Positions 12,671 to 25,000 of a DNA stretch of 64,000 nt are shown here, one piece after another. A model generated the notes under the pieces. That model was not told the DNA's origin. It was given only the letters and a program-made list of their open reading frames with translations, and searched no databases. Both the position numbers and the translations under genes were made by a program. This DNA comes from Ananas comosus (lineage: Eukaryota; Streptophyta; Magnoliopsida; Poales; Bromeliaceae), in NCBI RefSeq assembly GCF_001540865.1, contig NC_033630.1:10622471-10686470 (forward strand). The letters are read 5' to 3'. The stretch's first letter is position 1. Every line of letters starts with the position of its first letter.

Positions 12671-15152
12671 ACTGGCAAAAATCAGCCTTTTTCTGCTTGC
12701 TGTACCGGTACAGCCATCACCTTGTACCGGTACAAGCTGGCAGATTCGTGGCAGCAAGGTTAGTTTCGTAATTTCACATTTGATACCTACCTATTTGATC
12801 CCAGCACGACTCTGGGACTTCAGTGGAGTGTGCTAGAGCTCAGCAAAGGGTTCTTTCACCTTCTTCTCTCTCTCTCTTTAGGGTTTTTCTCTCTCTACTT
12901 CGAATTCGCCGATTTCGCTCGTTTCCGTCGTATCGCGTGTTCTTCGCTGGTCGCGAGCGTTGTGGAGCCTCCGTGGGCGTGTGAGAGAGTGTTTTGGAAG
13001 ACTCTTTGCTGTCCTGAACCAGTAGGGTGCTGGTTGGAAGCTCGAGAAGGTAATCGACTCGATTTTCTCCATTAGCGACGTTCGAGTAGACTTTTATGTG
13101 TTGCTTTTGAGTTATTGCTTCTAGTTGCTTTAATTTGAGATTTCAGCAATTAAAATTGGATTATTTAGCTATGAATTAAGGTCCTTAGACCAGGGATAAG
13201 CTACTTTGGGGCTTAATTGAGACAACTAGTTCAATATGAAACAAATTTGGAATTAAACGCGAACTATTGCCACAACTTGATGTAGTTGGACTTGTTCTTT
13301 CGCAGCAGGTTCGCGAGCTCCTTGGGGTTGATTTGGGGACCAGGGAGGCTAGTTTGGAAGGTACTCCAACTAAGGGTAAGCTGGAATTGCAGCTAGAAAC
13401 TGAAATCGCATAATTCCGACTATATTTGCTATATATGATGATTTTGATGTCGTGTTTGTGTTGATCGCAGTGGGAGTTCGACCGACCTTTGGGTCATCCT
13501 TGGTTGGCTTTGGGAAGCCTTTAGAGACTTAATTGGAGGTACTAAAGTGAACCAAAACAACGATTTATGTTATTACTTGATACGAGATGTGAATTGAGCC
13601 GAAATCGGACATTTCGGCCGTAGATTTAATCCGATCTTGACGTTTGTTTTTCAGCAGCATTGGGGCTTCGTTGAGCCGTTGTGGGACTTCTTGTGGATAA
13701 TTGGAGCCTAGTACTAGGTGGGTCGGACCTAACCAGAGCAAGTGAAACTCCTCTATGTTCTATATGTATTATAGAAATGGTCTTATTGTGTGCTTATGTG
13801 ATTGATAAGGGCTCGACGTTCGTTATCATAATGTTGAACATATTCGAAATGAAGTCTCTATAAAGTAGAGAACACTTTTACATGAAAGTATTTATATTCG
13901 TATTCAATTCAGTTGAATGACTTATGAACAAGTGTAGAATGCACTTATAAGGTAGAGAACAATGACATCCTTTTGACTCTAAAGTAGAGAACTATGACAT
14001 GCTTATGACTATGTTGATAGTGCCATGATAGTAGAAAGACTCTAATGCCATATATGAACTAGCATTACTCTTACATGTTTGTTATCTAGTGGATACTAGT
14101 CGTTATTAATATTGGCTATATTGAAATTCCGATCAAAGGATCGAGAGCAAGAATATTGTGAGCTAATTGTGATAGCTGAGACATGTTGGACTGTGGATAT
14201 GCTTGCTTGCCATCGTGCTCATTCGCACACGCTTGTGAGGGTCGCTCCCTACAAGCTGGCACTCCGGAGTTGGCCTACGCGACAGTTGCTCGCCCGTGCG
14301 GGATTGGGTGCCGAAGTGGATTGCCGTGGGGAGTGTATACTACCACGGGGCCATTAGGCGCGGCGCAAGCTGGACTACCTTGGGTAGGTCCCTGTGAATG
14401 AAAGGATAGTACTCAATGAAAAAGGACAGTAATGAATGCTTATGAATTAAAGTGTACAGTAGTCACTTTCATGTTCGTGCTTATATTCATGTCTATGTTC
14501 ATGATTACAGAAATTGCCATATCCCTATTATGCAAATGATTCATTACTGTAGAATGCCATTACATGTTGATTACATGCTTATTACTTGTTAGCATCATGC
14601 TTATAAACCATGCAATTATTGTTTTTGCTTTCAATTAGTACATCATGAGCCTAGTGGTGTAATTCGCCGAGGCTGGCGGCTTACCCACTGGGAACTATTG
14701 TTTATAGTTCTCACGCCCTTTTTGGTGGTTGTTTTTACAGAGCTATCTACAGGAGAGGCTAGGGATCGTGGCAAGGGAGTCGCGCCTAGCTAGGCACTAC
14801 TAGGAGCGTGCTAGTCGATCACCTTGTTACTCGGGCTACGGCCGAGGGTGATGTCCATTGTATAGAGTGACCACCATTGTACCTATTTTTGTATACCCGT
14901 GATGTATATTTACTGTTGATCCAGATGTTTCTGTTGTGATACTTGCCCTTTAGCCGAGATTTTGGGATTGTAGTTTCCTTTGTTATTTTACTGTTAGTAT
15001 ACAGACTTGTACATTGCTCTGATATCAGGACAGGACTTTCGTTGTTTCACTTCCTATCGACTTGCTTTCTTCGTAGACGCCTTATATACTGCAGGTGTAT
15101 GGCGGGTCTGTACACGTACCGGATATGCTTCCGCTGGTACCCGGGCGTGACA
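12526..15152 (+). mobile_element. Long LTR (about 2.5 kb) of a Ty3/gypsy element, 5' LTR
   Basis: The right end is firm: the LTR ends GGGCGTGACA at 15152, and nine bases later comes a tRNA-Met-type primer site, then gag. It shares GTACCGGTAC palindromes (12702, 12724), a CT-rich leader and the 'cactgggaactattg..tagttctcac' block with the LTRs at 18376-20739 and 59581-61784. The left end is uncertain. TGTAATACACTGAAC at 12526 could be the start, but coding-like text runs on to about 12670, so the LTR may be truncated there. It probably serves as promoter and terminator of the element. Confidence 0.7.
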
Positions 15153-15160
15153 GATTATAG

Positions 15161-15173
15161 TGGTATCAGAGCC
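15161..15173 (+). promoter_or_regulatory. Primer-binding site, tRNA-Met type
   Basis: TGGTATCAGAGCC matches the complement of the initiator tRNA-Met 3' end, used by many plant LTR retrotransposons to prime reverse transcription. It lies nine bases after the LTR end and 325 bp before the gag start. Confidence 0.85.
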
Positions 15174-15497
15174 TAGGGTTGAGTCTTCGTAGACCTAGCA
15201 AACCTTAGGCTGGTTGGACTATAAGGATAGGCTCGTGAGAGACGATGTCTAGTCGAGGTTGTTGTTAGCGAAAGTACTTTGATTGGGTACTTATAAACTC
15301 CGAATAGTAGGAGTTTGATCGGGATGTGCAAGTACTAACTTTGCAGAGGGTCACGTTGGCGGCCGACAACGTGACATCGGAAGTTAGTACGCGTTACATT
15401 TCATTACTTTCGCTTGATTAGTTGGTTTCTATCCTCAATGAGGATTCGATAGTATAGGGTTTATTGACCTATGTTTGTTTTTGTGCTGCAGCTTAAG

Positions 15498-16404
15498 ATG
15501 CCGTTGACTCGTTCGCAAGCCGCCGGGGCAGCTGAGGCGGCGGATGCAGAGGAAGTGGGGACTTCTGTTACTTCGGGAGCTAGTGCGATCCATGAGTTAC
15601 AGGATCAGCTTGCGATGTTGACGGATTTGGTTACTCAGCGGGCTGCAGCAGCACGACAGCAGATGGATGCCGTGCGTCGGCAGGAGGACAGGATGAAGAG
15701 GTTAGAGGATCTGTTACTGCGACAGACGACTGACAGAGGATTCCAGCTTCTGTACTCCCAGATTCTGTACCTATAGCACCAGAGAGGGGCACCACAGTGA
15801 GAGCATAGTCACCTGTACTGGACACACCCCCAGTAGCTCCGAGGGCAGAGACCCGACAGGAGACAGTAGTACCACCACCAGTACCTGTAGCAGCAGCTGG
15901 GACAGTGTTACCCGAGATGGTGGGGGTTGAGGAGCGAGAGCGGATGATGGAACGACTGAATGAATTCCGTCGCTGCAACCCTCGTATCTTTGATGGGGAG
16001 AAGGCGGATCATTGGGTGGTCGAGAAATAGTTAATGCACATGGAGAAGCTATTTTATGACACTTTTGTTGAGGAGCGGTACCGAGTTTGGTTTGCGACAC
16101 ACCACCTTGATGGCGAGGCTTACAGGTGGTGGGTAGATATCCGTGAGGATCCTCGTACTGATTTGTCCGCTATCACCTGGGCGAGGTTCAAGAACTTACT
16201 GTTGACTACTTACTTTCCTCAGAGTGTCAAGAGACAGATGGAAAGGGATCTGAGAAACCTGAGGCAGGGGGACAGGACAGTGGCAGAGTACGAGCGAGAG
16301 TTCTCCCGATTACTGCACTGCGTTCCTTTTGTAGTTTGAGATGATGAGGACAAGGCTCGCATATTTGAGGTGGGTTTGCGACCTGCGATTTTCCGATTGG
16401 TCCA
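15498..16404 (+). pseudogene. gag: Ty3/gypsy gag, broken and truncated
   Basis: The frame starts MPLTRSQAAGAAEAADA at 15498, the first ATG after the primer site in a gag-like context. A coiled coil (IHELQDQLAMLTDL..RRQEDRMKRLEDLL) follows. The retrotransposon gag core is clear at 16034-16400: FATHHLDGEAYRWW, WARFKNLLLTTYFP, QGDRTVAEYEREFSRL, then KARIFEVGLRP. Capsid proteins of this family coat the element RNA in cytoplasmic particles. It cannot be made as one protein: a frame change near 15740, an in-frame stop near 15820, TAG after VVEK (16028) and TGA after FVV (16337). The reading ends at the single N at 16405, where unrelated LTR sequence begins, so no zinc knuckle or pol is seen. Confidence 0.85.
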
Positions 16405-16405
16405 N

Positions 16406-16798
16406 GCGATAAATGCAGGAAAGAAAGATGCAAGAAAATAAAGGTGGTCTTTTGTGCGCAGGGGCGAAGACCTGTTTTCAGGGTACTGCAGGCCTATTTA
16501 TAGATTTGCCTTTGCATTCATTTGTTGTTATTGCACGATCGGCCATCTTCTCCGGATTTGGAGGACCACGTTCGGCCGATTGGAACCGCCGTTTGGAACC
16601 GCTCATAACCGCTTGCGGTTGCCACGTTTTTGAACAAACGCGGCTCATATCTCTTAGCGCATTTTTTCCGTGCTCTCGGTCCAACATTTCGAATCCTGAA
16701 TATGGATATGAACTCGGCGTGCCAACTGTCCGCGCCGGATTGGTCCAACAGGATACGAGTTCGAAATGTAGGTACAACTGTAGTACGTGGATTCAACA
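16406..16798. mobile_element. Tat-like LTR fragment (right part)
   Basis: It starts abruptly after the N at 16405 and matches the right half of the LTRs at 17558, 55039 and 63198: 'aataaaggtggtctt', then a pyrimidine-rich block, 'cctatttatag' and an end ATTCAACA at 16798. The abrupt edge at an N suggests an assembly join instead of a biological junction. Confidence 0.65.
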
Positions 16799-17557
16799 AC
16801 AACAAATTAAATAGAATTTTTGGAGTTTATTTTGGGAGTTTATTATGATTGCACTTCCTAATTAATAGTTGAATTTAATGCAACCAACCATATATATTAC
16901 TCGATCCACGTCAGTAAGTGACTGAGATAAGCCATACTTTTCTTTCGGCCCTAATAGTACAAAGAACGTGACTAGATCTTACTAAAATGTCAAAGATATA
17001 GTTAGCTTATTCCTAAAATTATATGTAAAGAGTAGTTATCTTTGTCAAATGGATTGTGACACTTTGTGCATGAAAATGGCAAACTTCAATTATCACCCCG
17101 TGATTTAGCATATTTTCACTTCTCCATGCCATTCTCTTGTTGAAAATTTTCATTTTTATTCGATAATTTTATGCTTGTCTCGATCCCACCATAATAATCT
17201 GTTGCCAAATAGCATAATAACATGATATATTTTACAAATTATAGAGTGGCTAAGTCAATACATTGCAGGCTACTAAAATGCAGCATTTTACATACCATCG
17301 TGTGTATCATTTATAATCCTATGGTTTGTAAATTATAGGATTTTAGTATAACCCACTTAATTAACGGCTAATCCTTACAGGAATATAAAGAAGAAAACCG
17401 CAAGACACTAACCTAAAATATTTTAAACCACAGGATAGCTAAATAAATACATGATGATAAATAAGAAGGGGACAAATTGAACTTTCCTCATCAAAACTAA
17501 TAAAATGCATGGTTTGTTTATTGTTTACCTCTTCCAACAAATAAGAAACTAAGAAGT
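16799..17557. other. Unassigned AT-rich stretch
   Basis: No open frame, terminal repeat or recognisable repeat family. No support for a gene. Confidence 0.45.
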
Positions 17558-20500
17558 TGTTAGGAGCCGAATTCCGTCCTCTTTGACCCAATCAAAGATC
17601 TTCCTCGGGAAGCACGTTGGGAAGCGAAATGGCTACGATTAGTAACCCTCGAAGTTTGCGCCCTTCAACTGGATCAAGCGATTCGGCTGATGAGTGATCG
17701 AATCAGCCGAGTTCGAAAACCTTTACTGTAGAATTGGTTCGGCTAGATGAGCCGAATAAAATGCACAGAGTTTTTGGTCGGCTGATAAGCCGAATATATG
17801 GAATACACAGTGATTGGTCGGCTGAAAGAGCCGAATGCTTTTATATATATTAATAAAACAGAGTTTGCCCGAAGGGCATACAGACTCTGAAAATCTAGTT
17901 TGCAACAGAGTGTGCCCGTGGGGCATACAGACTCTAGAGATTTAATTTAAAAACTACTCCTAGAAAAGCAGTAAATGCGGGTAAAAAAGATTACATGTTG
18001 ACCGCTTCTAAAAAAGCGATAAAATTGCAAAGAAAATAAAGGTGGTCTTCTCGTTCAGGGGGGTGAAAGACCCCTATTGCAGGCTTCGAAATTACTATTT
18101 ATAGTAATATCAACCCACATTATTGGTTGGTTGAAAGTAGTGGGGTGAGTGGTTGTAATCATGATCGTGGAAGTTATGCCCACTTCTCACGGAAGTTACA
18201 GCCCATCGTGGAAGTTACGCCCCACTTCTCAACCGTTTCCGCTTAAAACCTTCAGGTGCCTTATTGTCGACTCCTGGTGTCACGCCACGAATGCGATCCT
18301 ATTTGGCCGGTTAGAGGGCGTCAAACAGACGCAGAACGGACAGAGTCTCCCCTGTACGCCCAAGGCTCAACACCCTGTACAAATAGAGTATGAATTTTGC
18401 ACAAAACGGAAGCACACATAATGGCTTGCACGAGGGCAAGCAACAGCCAGTAGTGAAAGAATCTAGTAAACATCATACAAGTATTTGATTAAATTTAAAT
18501 CACATACATACATTCAACTTTAATACAACTTTACATCATTTCTTTTAGACATCACAAGTTCTCCAAAATATGATCCTTGTCCATTTAACATAAATAAAGT
18601 CTTCTACATCATTCCTTTAACATGATCACAATACTAACATCATCAAAATAGAAAAGATGATAATAAGGGGTATGCAACTATGAAAATAAGACATCTTGGG
18701 CGGTCTCTACCTAGGGCGCGATGCCCTTACCGCGATAGTCTGCCGGCTCGCTCGGTCCCGGCTCTGTGGAAATAGTGGGGTGAGAATTACAACAAAGTTC
18801 CCAGTGGGTTCGGCAACCAACCATGCCGACTATCCCACTAGGTCTAATAAGGCATAATAGAAGAAAGAATAGATAATAACTAACTAACAGATGCAGCTAA
18901 TATGCCTGAACGATAAGTAAAGCTATGCTCGATAGAATGCTCATGATGAATGCAAGTTATTAATTCCATAACCCAATCTCGTGGCTAGCCCGTAGGTTTC
19001 GCCCTCACAAACTCACCGACCCAAATCTCTACTATCGGGGAGAATTCCGCTACGACCCGACAGGACCGTCCTCTTGGGAGAATTCCGCTACAACCCAGTG
19101 ATGACAACTCCGGAGCACATCGCCCGAGGGAGAGCTACCGCCCTCGAGCAAGGACTATTAGGTGAGTACGATCAATCCTTAACTTTAAGGATTCCAAGTT
19201 CAATCCATTCCTTGACTTCAAGGAAAACCATATTCATATGACCCTTAACTCTAAGGTGTATATGTCATAATGTCACTAACCCAATTTACTTGCATTCTCT
19301 AGCCTCTACTTGTGTCATGTACACTACTTGTTCTTGTTCTTTGTCATTGATGCCACACTTATTTTCTAAGTGTTCAAAACTCGTCAATGCTACTCACTAT
19401 GGTCGTGTCCAATGTCACAATTATTTTCTAAGTCCACTAGGTTCTTGTTCTTCAACATGCATACATAGGGTTTATAAATTTTCCATTATCATACGATATT
19501 CCACATGCATTTGAACCAACAAAGTGCAATAAAAACTCATGAGTAACCCTACTATGCGATATGCTCAATGTATATGTACATGCTCAAATATGACACTTTA
19601 GACATAAAAGGATTTTCGAGGTCCTTGGAATGCACCACCCACCTTAGACGGTTGTAGGGATGCTACGATGAATTTTTTGAAATTTTTGAAGCCCTAGTCC
19701 GCGTGCTGCGGCTATCTGTACGGAAAATGACGTTTTTGTCAATAACTTTGTGTACACTCGTCGGATTGTCGAACCCAGCGTTCCAACGCGTTTAAAATAC
19801 CCTCAATTAGGTTTCTACATGATCAAAATAGATCAAAATCCAACTTGGGCAAAACCTCTCTTTGGGATGCTCTAACCAAACCTATTGCTAAACCCTAGGT
19901 TTTGATCCCTAGAACAAGCAAAAGAGAGCTTGTTCAAAGTTTAGAAACTCATTTTACTTATTTTCTATACCTCTCAACTCCATTCTAGGGCACAAAACCC
20001 AACCCTAGAGTTTCTACTATGAGAGCACGTGGTAACATCTTGTTTCCATGTGTTCTATAGCCATTAGAGATTTCTATTCTAGCTAAAAGGTCAAAACCCA
20101 AAGGTTTAAAACCAAACCCTAAAGTTCTATGAGCAAAAGAACTCACCTTTGCCACGAGCTCACCCAAGTCCACCTTGTTGGAGAGCCACAAGATCCTCTC
20201 AAGCCTCCAAAACCACCTCTTCAAGCTTCTTCTCCACCTTCTCCACCAAACCCTAGAGTTCTAGAGAGAGAAAAGAGAGAAAATACGAGAGAGGTGTGTG
20301 TGTGGGTCTGTTGTGAAGGGGAGAAGGGATGGGTATAACACATGTTGCAACAATAGCAACTAGACTCTCCACCTTTCTAACCTGCTGCAGTTCGCTCCCT
20401 GCTGACAGAGGCTTCGCGTACCGGTACACGGTTTGGTATCACCGGTACACGACCTGCGCAGAGGCAAACCCGAGAGCATACTCGGCTCGGGTTGCTTGCT

Positions 20501-20814
20501 GTACCGGTACAGCCATCATGGCATACCGGTACACAATGCTCCAGAATGCTGTTTTGCATCGTTTCGACTCTACTTTGCGCCGTTCGATGCCAAACTCATT
20601 CTAATACCTCTTTAACTCATTTTTGCCCTTCCAAACTTGTTGGAATGCAAAATAAAACTTGCCCATCCATTTCTCTCGACACCTTAACCCAATTCGGGTT
20701 AAGTTCGATTCCTCGTTTTCGGGTTTTTGATATGTTACACCTGGTATACCACGTGTCCTTATTGGCTCATACGTGGGTTAGGTCGGCATGTTAATTTCAA
20801 TTTTGGCATCAACA
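17558..20814. mobile_element. Tat-like solo LTR, split by a nested LTR
   Basis: The left part (17558-18375) begins TGTTAGGAGCCGAATTCC and the right part (20740-20814) ends GGCATCAACA, matching the ends of the LTRs at 55039-55738 and 63198-63931. Together they give about 890 bp. The flanks are GAAGT on the left and AAAGT on the right, a 5-bp target duplication with one change. No primer site or internal region adjoins either side. The LTR contains several TTCGGCT..AGCCGAA hairpins (17670-17840) and a 'ctatttatag' TATA-like block near 18095. Confidence 0.65.
18376..20739 (-). mobile_element. Long Ty3/gypsy LTR nested in the Tat-like LTR
   Basis: Read on the minus strand it starts TGTAACATATC at 20739 and ends near 18376. 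It shares the GTACCGGTAC motif (20418, 20511 and variants), a 'cccactgggaactttg' block and a 'gcttgcacgagggc' block with 59581-61784 and, in part, 12526-15152. The flanks CACCC and CCTGG do not form a clean target duplication, so this may be a solo LTR with a decayed duplication or a rearranged piece. The short open frames inside are not genes. Confidence 0.65.
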
Positions 20815-20826
20815 AAAGTAAAGTAC

Positions 20827-20931
20827 CCTAGACCTAAGTTCGAATCCTAGTTGATTCACATTTTCAGCTAAGTTTATTTCTAAATGAAAATAAATGAAGC
20901 GGGTAGCGTGCTACCTATCTCAAAAAAAAAG
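20827..20931 (+). mobile_element. 5'-truncated SINE with 11-bp target duplication
   Basis: The body contains AGTTCGAATCC, a polymerase III box B, then 'agctaagtttatttc', 'gaagcgggtagcgtgctacc' and a short A tail. It is flanked by AAGTAAAGTAC at 20816-20826 and 20932-20942. The box A end is missing. Relatives lie at 46425-46590 and, on the minus strand, at 50909-51000. SINEs are copied by LINE machinery, and 5' truncation with a variable-length duplication fits that. Confidence 0.8.
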
Positions 20932-20942
20932 AAGTAAAGTAC

Positions 20943-21298
20943 GTACAGTGTGGATTATTTTGAGTTGACTATCAATCTCTCAAAATTTTTTAATTTTTCT
21001 ATCCAATCTTTAAATTTATTAAAATAATTAGTTTAAATTTTGAAGTTAAAGTACCATTGACTGACTCAAATCAGACAAATTAAAAAACTGGACAGTAAAA
21101 CCAAAATTTTTGAAGTTTGAATAATCGATTTAAAATAATCCATAACTTAGATAAATTCTTTACCTACTAAGAAACTAGATAGATTAAACTAGCACACTAA
21201 ACATGACTTTAATATCAAATCAAGCAGCCTTGACACGGGAAGTTCAGCACTTGAGAACAGATAAATAGTTAATTTGGACAAGATTTTACAAAGTATAA
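20943..21298. other. Unassigned AT-rich stretch
   Basis: No coding sequence or repeat recognised between the SINE and the CACTA MITE. Confidence 0.4.
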
Positions 21299-21810
21299 CA
21301 CTACAATAAAAACGGTAAATAGCGACACTTTTAAATGTCGGTACAGATAAAAAAAAAATGCTGCTGGTTAAATTACCGACACTATATGTAGGTCGCTAGG
21401 TATATAGTGACAGTTTAAAAGTGTCGGTATAAGCTAAAAAGAATTTGCTAATTTACAAACACTTATTTGAGCATTTAGTAACCGCCGGAACCCTACCTCG
21501 TAGGCTGCGGCTGCGGCAACGAAGGAGGAAGAGAGCAAGGGGCTCTTCGTCTAGCATTTTAGTAGATTAAGTGAGGGGAAAAGGGGAGATGGTGATCGAT
21601 TTTTCTTTTTTTTTTTCTTTTTCTGTTTGTAATCGGGCCGAATGGCCTGGGTGGGGTGGGGTGGGGTGGGGTGAGTAGAGTAACCTTTTATTTTTATTTG
21701 CATTAGGTTTTATATTTAGGCCATAGTAGATTTTTTTTAAACTTTTGGCATAAATAGGACACTTACACAGTGTCCTAAAAATGTGTTTCTATAATCTAAT
21801 TCTATAAATG
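21299..21810 (+). mobile_element. CACTA-type MITE, copy 1
   Basis: It starts CACTACAATAAAA, the CACTA (En/Spm) terminal signature, followed by subterminal inverted motifs (GCGACACTTTTAAATGTCGG, then GTCGCTAGG). The sequence is collinear over its whole length with 54417-54927, and the two copies are 512 and 511 bp. The right end TTCTATAAATG is a decayed form of the copy 2 end. No transposase is encoded. A 3-bp target duplication is not clear (TAA versus AAT). Confidence 0.75.
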
Positions 21811-22004
21811 AATTAGGCCAAAGAGAATTTGAAAAAATCAAAATGCATTTACAAATTTGGGTTTAGGGTTTAGGGCCAATAAATTTGGAAATTTGGAAAA
21901 AAAAAATTGTTATAGAAATCCAAAATAAGCAAAATCAGTGCTTGTTAATTAATGCAACATATCTGGTAGACTAGAAATAATATGTTCCAAAAGCATCCTT
22001 AGAA
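21811..22004. other. Host spacer before the solo LTR
   Basis: AT-rich, no gene. A short 'gggtttagggtttaggg' run near 21871 is too short to be telomeric. Confidence 0.4.
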
Positions 22005-22009
22005 ACCAT

Positions 22010-25000
22010 TGTAAGGACTGAGATTTTCGACAGTGCAACTAAACTTTCTGTTGATGATGTTTATGTGTGTAATTTAATTACATAAGCACTCGTCAAGTTT
22101 CGGGCGAAAACGAGTTAAAACGGAGAAGTTACGCGACCCGGAAGTTTGACTTAAGTGAATAGTAACTCCGGTTTTTCGGAGAGGCTGCGGAGTAGAGTGG
22201 ACTTTCGACGCGTATCGGACTCCGAATATAGCCTTCCAATAGCTCGTTTTCAACCGCTCGACTATCCTGGACCCAATGGCACTGACGGAATTGGATTTGG
22301 ATGCACGGATTTCGAGAAAAAGGGGTTTAATGGTTTTTGCATATAGTTGGCTATATGTGGTTTTTGGTGGAACCTAGGAGGGATGGTTTTGTCGCAAATC
22401 GGGAACCTTTTCGGGCGAAACGAAATGCTAGATTCGATGCCTCTGTCGTGCTGATCGCGCTGGTGCGATCCGATCGGAAATCCGACGGACGGATCTTCGG
22501 GAATCGCGAAAAGTCCGCGAAGGGGCTGATTTGAGTAATCGGATTATTCGCGAAAAGGCCCTATATTTTATGCATCGAATTGCGAGTCTTCGAACTCAGA
22601 GGGACTATCGCGCATTGTGCGACTGCTGGTTGAGAGCTGGGATTAAATAGATTCCTTTCGAGGGGGTTTTCCGCGAGTTTTCCACACCTTTATATAGGTG
22701 GATCTAGGGTTTTCTTGGACCAAACCCTAACCCTAGAACCCCCCAGCTGACCCCAGCCGCCCCTGCCATCCCAGCACCTCCCTGCCCTGCCCGTGCTCGC
22801 GTTCCGGCCGCCGCCGAGCAGCCCCGGCCGCCGGAAACAGCCTGCAGCTAATATTCCTCCTCTCTTGGACCACCTCACCACCGGTTTAAGCTTGGTGCTT
22901 GGAGAGGCCTGTTAGCCCGAGCACCACCTTCCCCTGGTCGAGACCTTCCTCAGGCGCCCTCCCCCGCCGGCCCCGGCCACCCCCGAGCGTCGCCGGAGCC
23001 GCCGGAAGAGGCTGCAGCCAGCCGGGTCTGCCCAGACCCGAGCCAGGCCGAGCTCAGGTTGCGGGCCTTGGGACCGCACTTCCCCTGCGGCCAAGCCCCC
23101 CTGTCGACCCCGGCGACCTCCAGCAACCCGGCGCGCGCGTCCCCGGCCGTCCCCGCGCCCCGCCGGCCGCCGCCAAGGTCTCCCGCCGCCGCTCGGGTCC
23201 TGTGCGGGCCGACCTTGGAGCCGCGCCACTCCCGAGCGCTGCCGTTGCCCTCTGAGGTGAGCACCACCTCCCCCTTGGTCTCCGGCACCGGATCATCGCC
23301 GCCCCGACCTCCCCCGGTCGCCGCCTCGCCGCCGGCAAGCTCCAACCCGAGAGGAAGTGTGCGGGCCCGATCTCCGCCGCCGCGCCACCGGCTGCTGCCC
23401 GCCGCCGGCCAGCACCTCCCCCGGACCTCCCCGACCTGCTGCTCCCATCACCGGCCGGAGCGCCCGCCGCCCGATCGCCGGCGGCCATCCCTAGCTCCCA
23501 CAGCTCCGGTGAGTAGTTTACTTTGGTTCCAGCACTGCTGTTTTGCGTTCCGGTCACTTTTCCGGTGATCCGATGACTCCCTGGCACCTCGGGAGGTGAG
23601 CACGGTGATCGTGGGCTCGTGCTGAACACGATGCTCACCTCCATTTAGGTTAACGGTGCCCTGGTTAGTGAGAAAAGGCTGTTTTCCACAGTGTGCGCAC
23701 TGATTCGCTGAGGTTCGCGTCGCTCGTGCGCGCGTGGTTGCTGCCGGCAGTGCTCCGAAAGGTGAGCACGGCCTCAGGCATGCTGAAACCTTGCAGCAAG
23801 TGCGATGGCAACCTCCGTAGATCCCTGGTTTGCTGGTACGACCCGTTAGAGCCATGAAATCACATAAAATAATGTGATTTCATGGGCCATTAGGGATCCT
23901 TTTGCGTTTCGCTTCGTTGTGGCTGCTGTTGGCAGCAGGTTAAGGCTTAAGGTAACCTCTGGACTGATCGTCCAAGGCCCCAAGCCCTTGCGGAAATCTA
24001 TCTGTCATTTCCGGAGCGTTTTCGGTGAAATCCGCCGATAGAACGCGCGTTCGACTCGGAATTCATCCGACGGTGCCTCGTGGTTGATTGTAGCGTCGCT
24101 GAGCCTTGTTGGCTGGTCACCCGCGTCTTCTCGAGGGTTCGGAAACGACGGGTGAGCGACGGTGGAGTTTCGGTACGGTTTCCGGGATTTCCGGCTGGTT
24201 CGGTAGTTGCGTTTGAGAAACCGATTTCCGAGGGGTTATGATTTTGGGATTTGTGTGAGAATGGTCGTGTTATTGTGTTTGTGGGTTAGACTCTAACCCG
24301 GTGGACCCTTCGTAGGTCCGGTCGCTTCGTCTCCGCCTTCGCGAGACCGTTTCAGCTTTATACAGGTGGGTACTTCGATCCGACGTCGGTACAGTGGTGC
24401 ACGCTCGGTGATATTTCTTCTATCCCTGTTCTTCTGTTGCTATTTTCGTATTATATATTGAGCTTGCATCCCCGTTGTTTCTATTATACTCTACTCATAT
24501 GTTTCTATGCTTAGTATCATGTGTAGGAGTAGAGTAGTTTATCCATATGTGATACCGGTGACCTGATTGGTCGGTTCTCGTACTTTGTTTCGGTGACCTG
24601 ATTGGTCGGTTCTCGTACTTTGTTTCGGTGACCTGATTGGTCGGTTCTCGTACTTTGTTTCGGTGACCTGATTGGTCGGTTCTCGTACTTTGTTTCGGTG
24701 ACCTGATTGGTCGGTTCTCGTACTTTGTTTCGGTGACCTGATTGGTCGGTTCTCGTACTTTGTTTCGGTGACCTGATTGGTCGGTTCTCGTACTTTGTTT
24801 CGGTGACCTGATTGGTCGGTTCTCGTACTTTGTTTCGGTGACCTGATTGGTCGGTTCTCGTACTTTGTTTCGGTGACCTGATTGGTCGGTTCTCGTACTT
24901 TGTTTCGGTGACCTGATTGGTCGGTTCTCGTACTTTGTTTCGGTGACCTGATTGGTCGGTTCTCGTACTTTGTTTCGGTGACCTGATTGGTCGGTTCTCG

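Noticed and set aside
21865..21895. Telomere-like 'gtttaggg' run
   Set aside because: Only two or three units, not an interstitial telomere array.
22899..23855. Long open frames on both strands (up to 196 codons)
   Set aside because: Low-complexity Pro/Arg/Ala-rich translations of a GC-rich block inside a solo LTR; no start context, domain or splice support.
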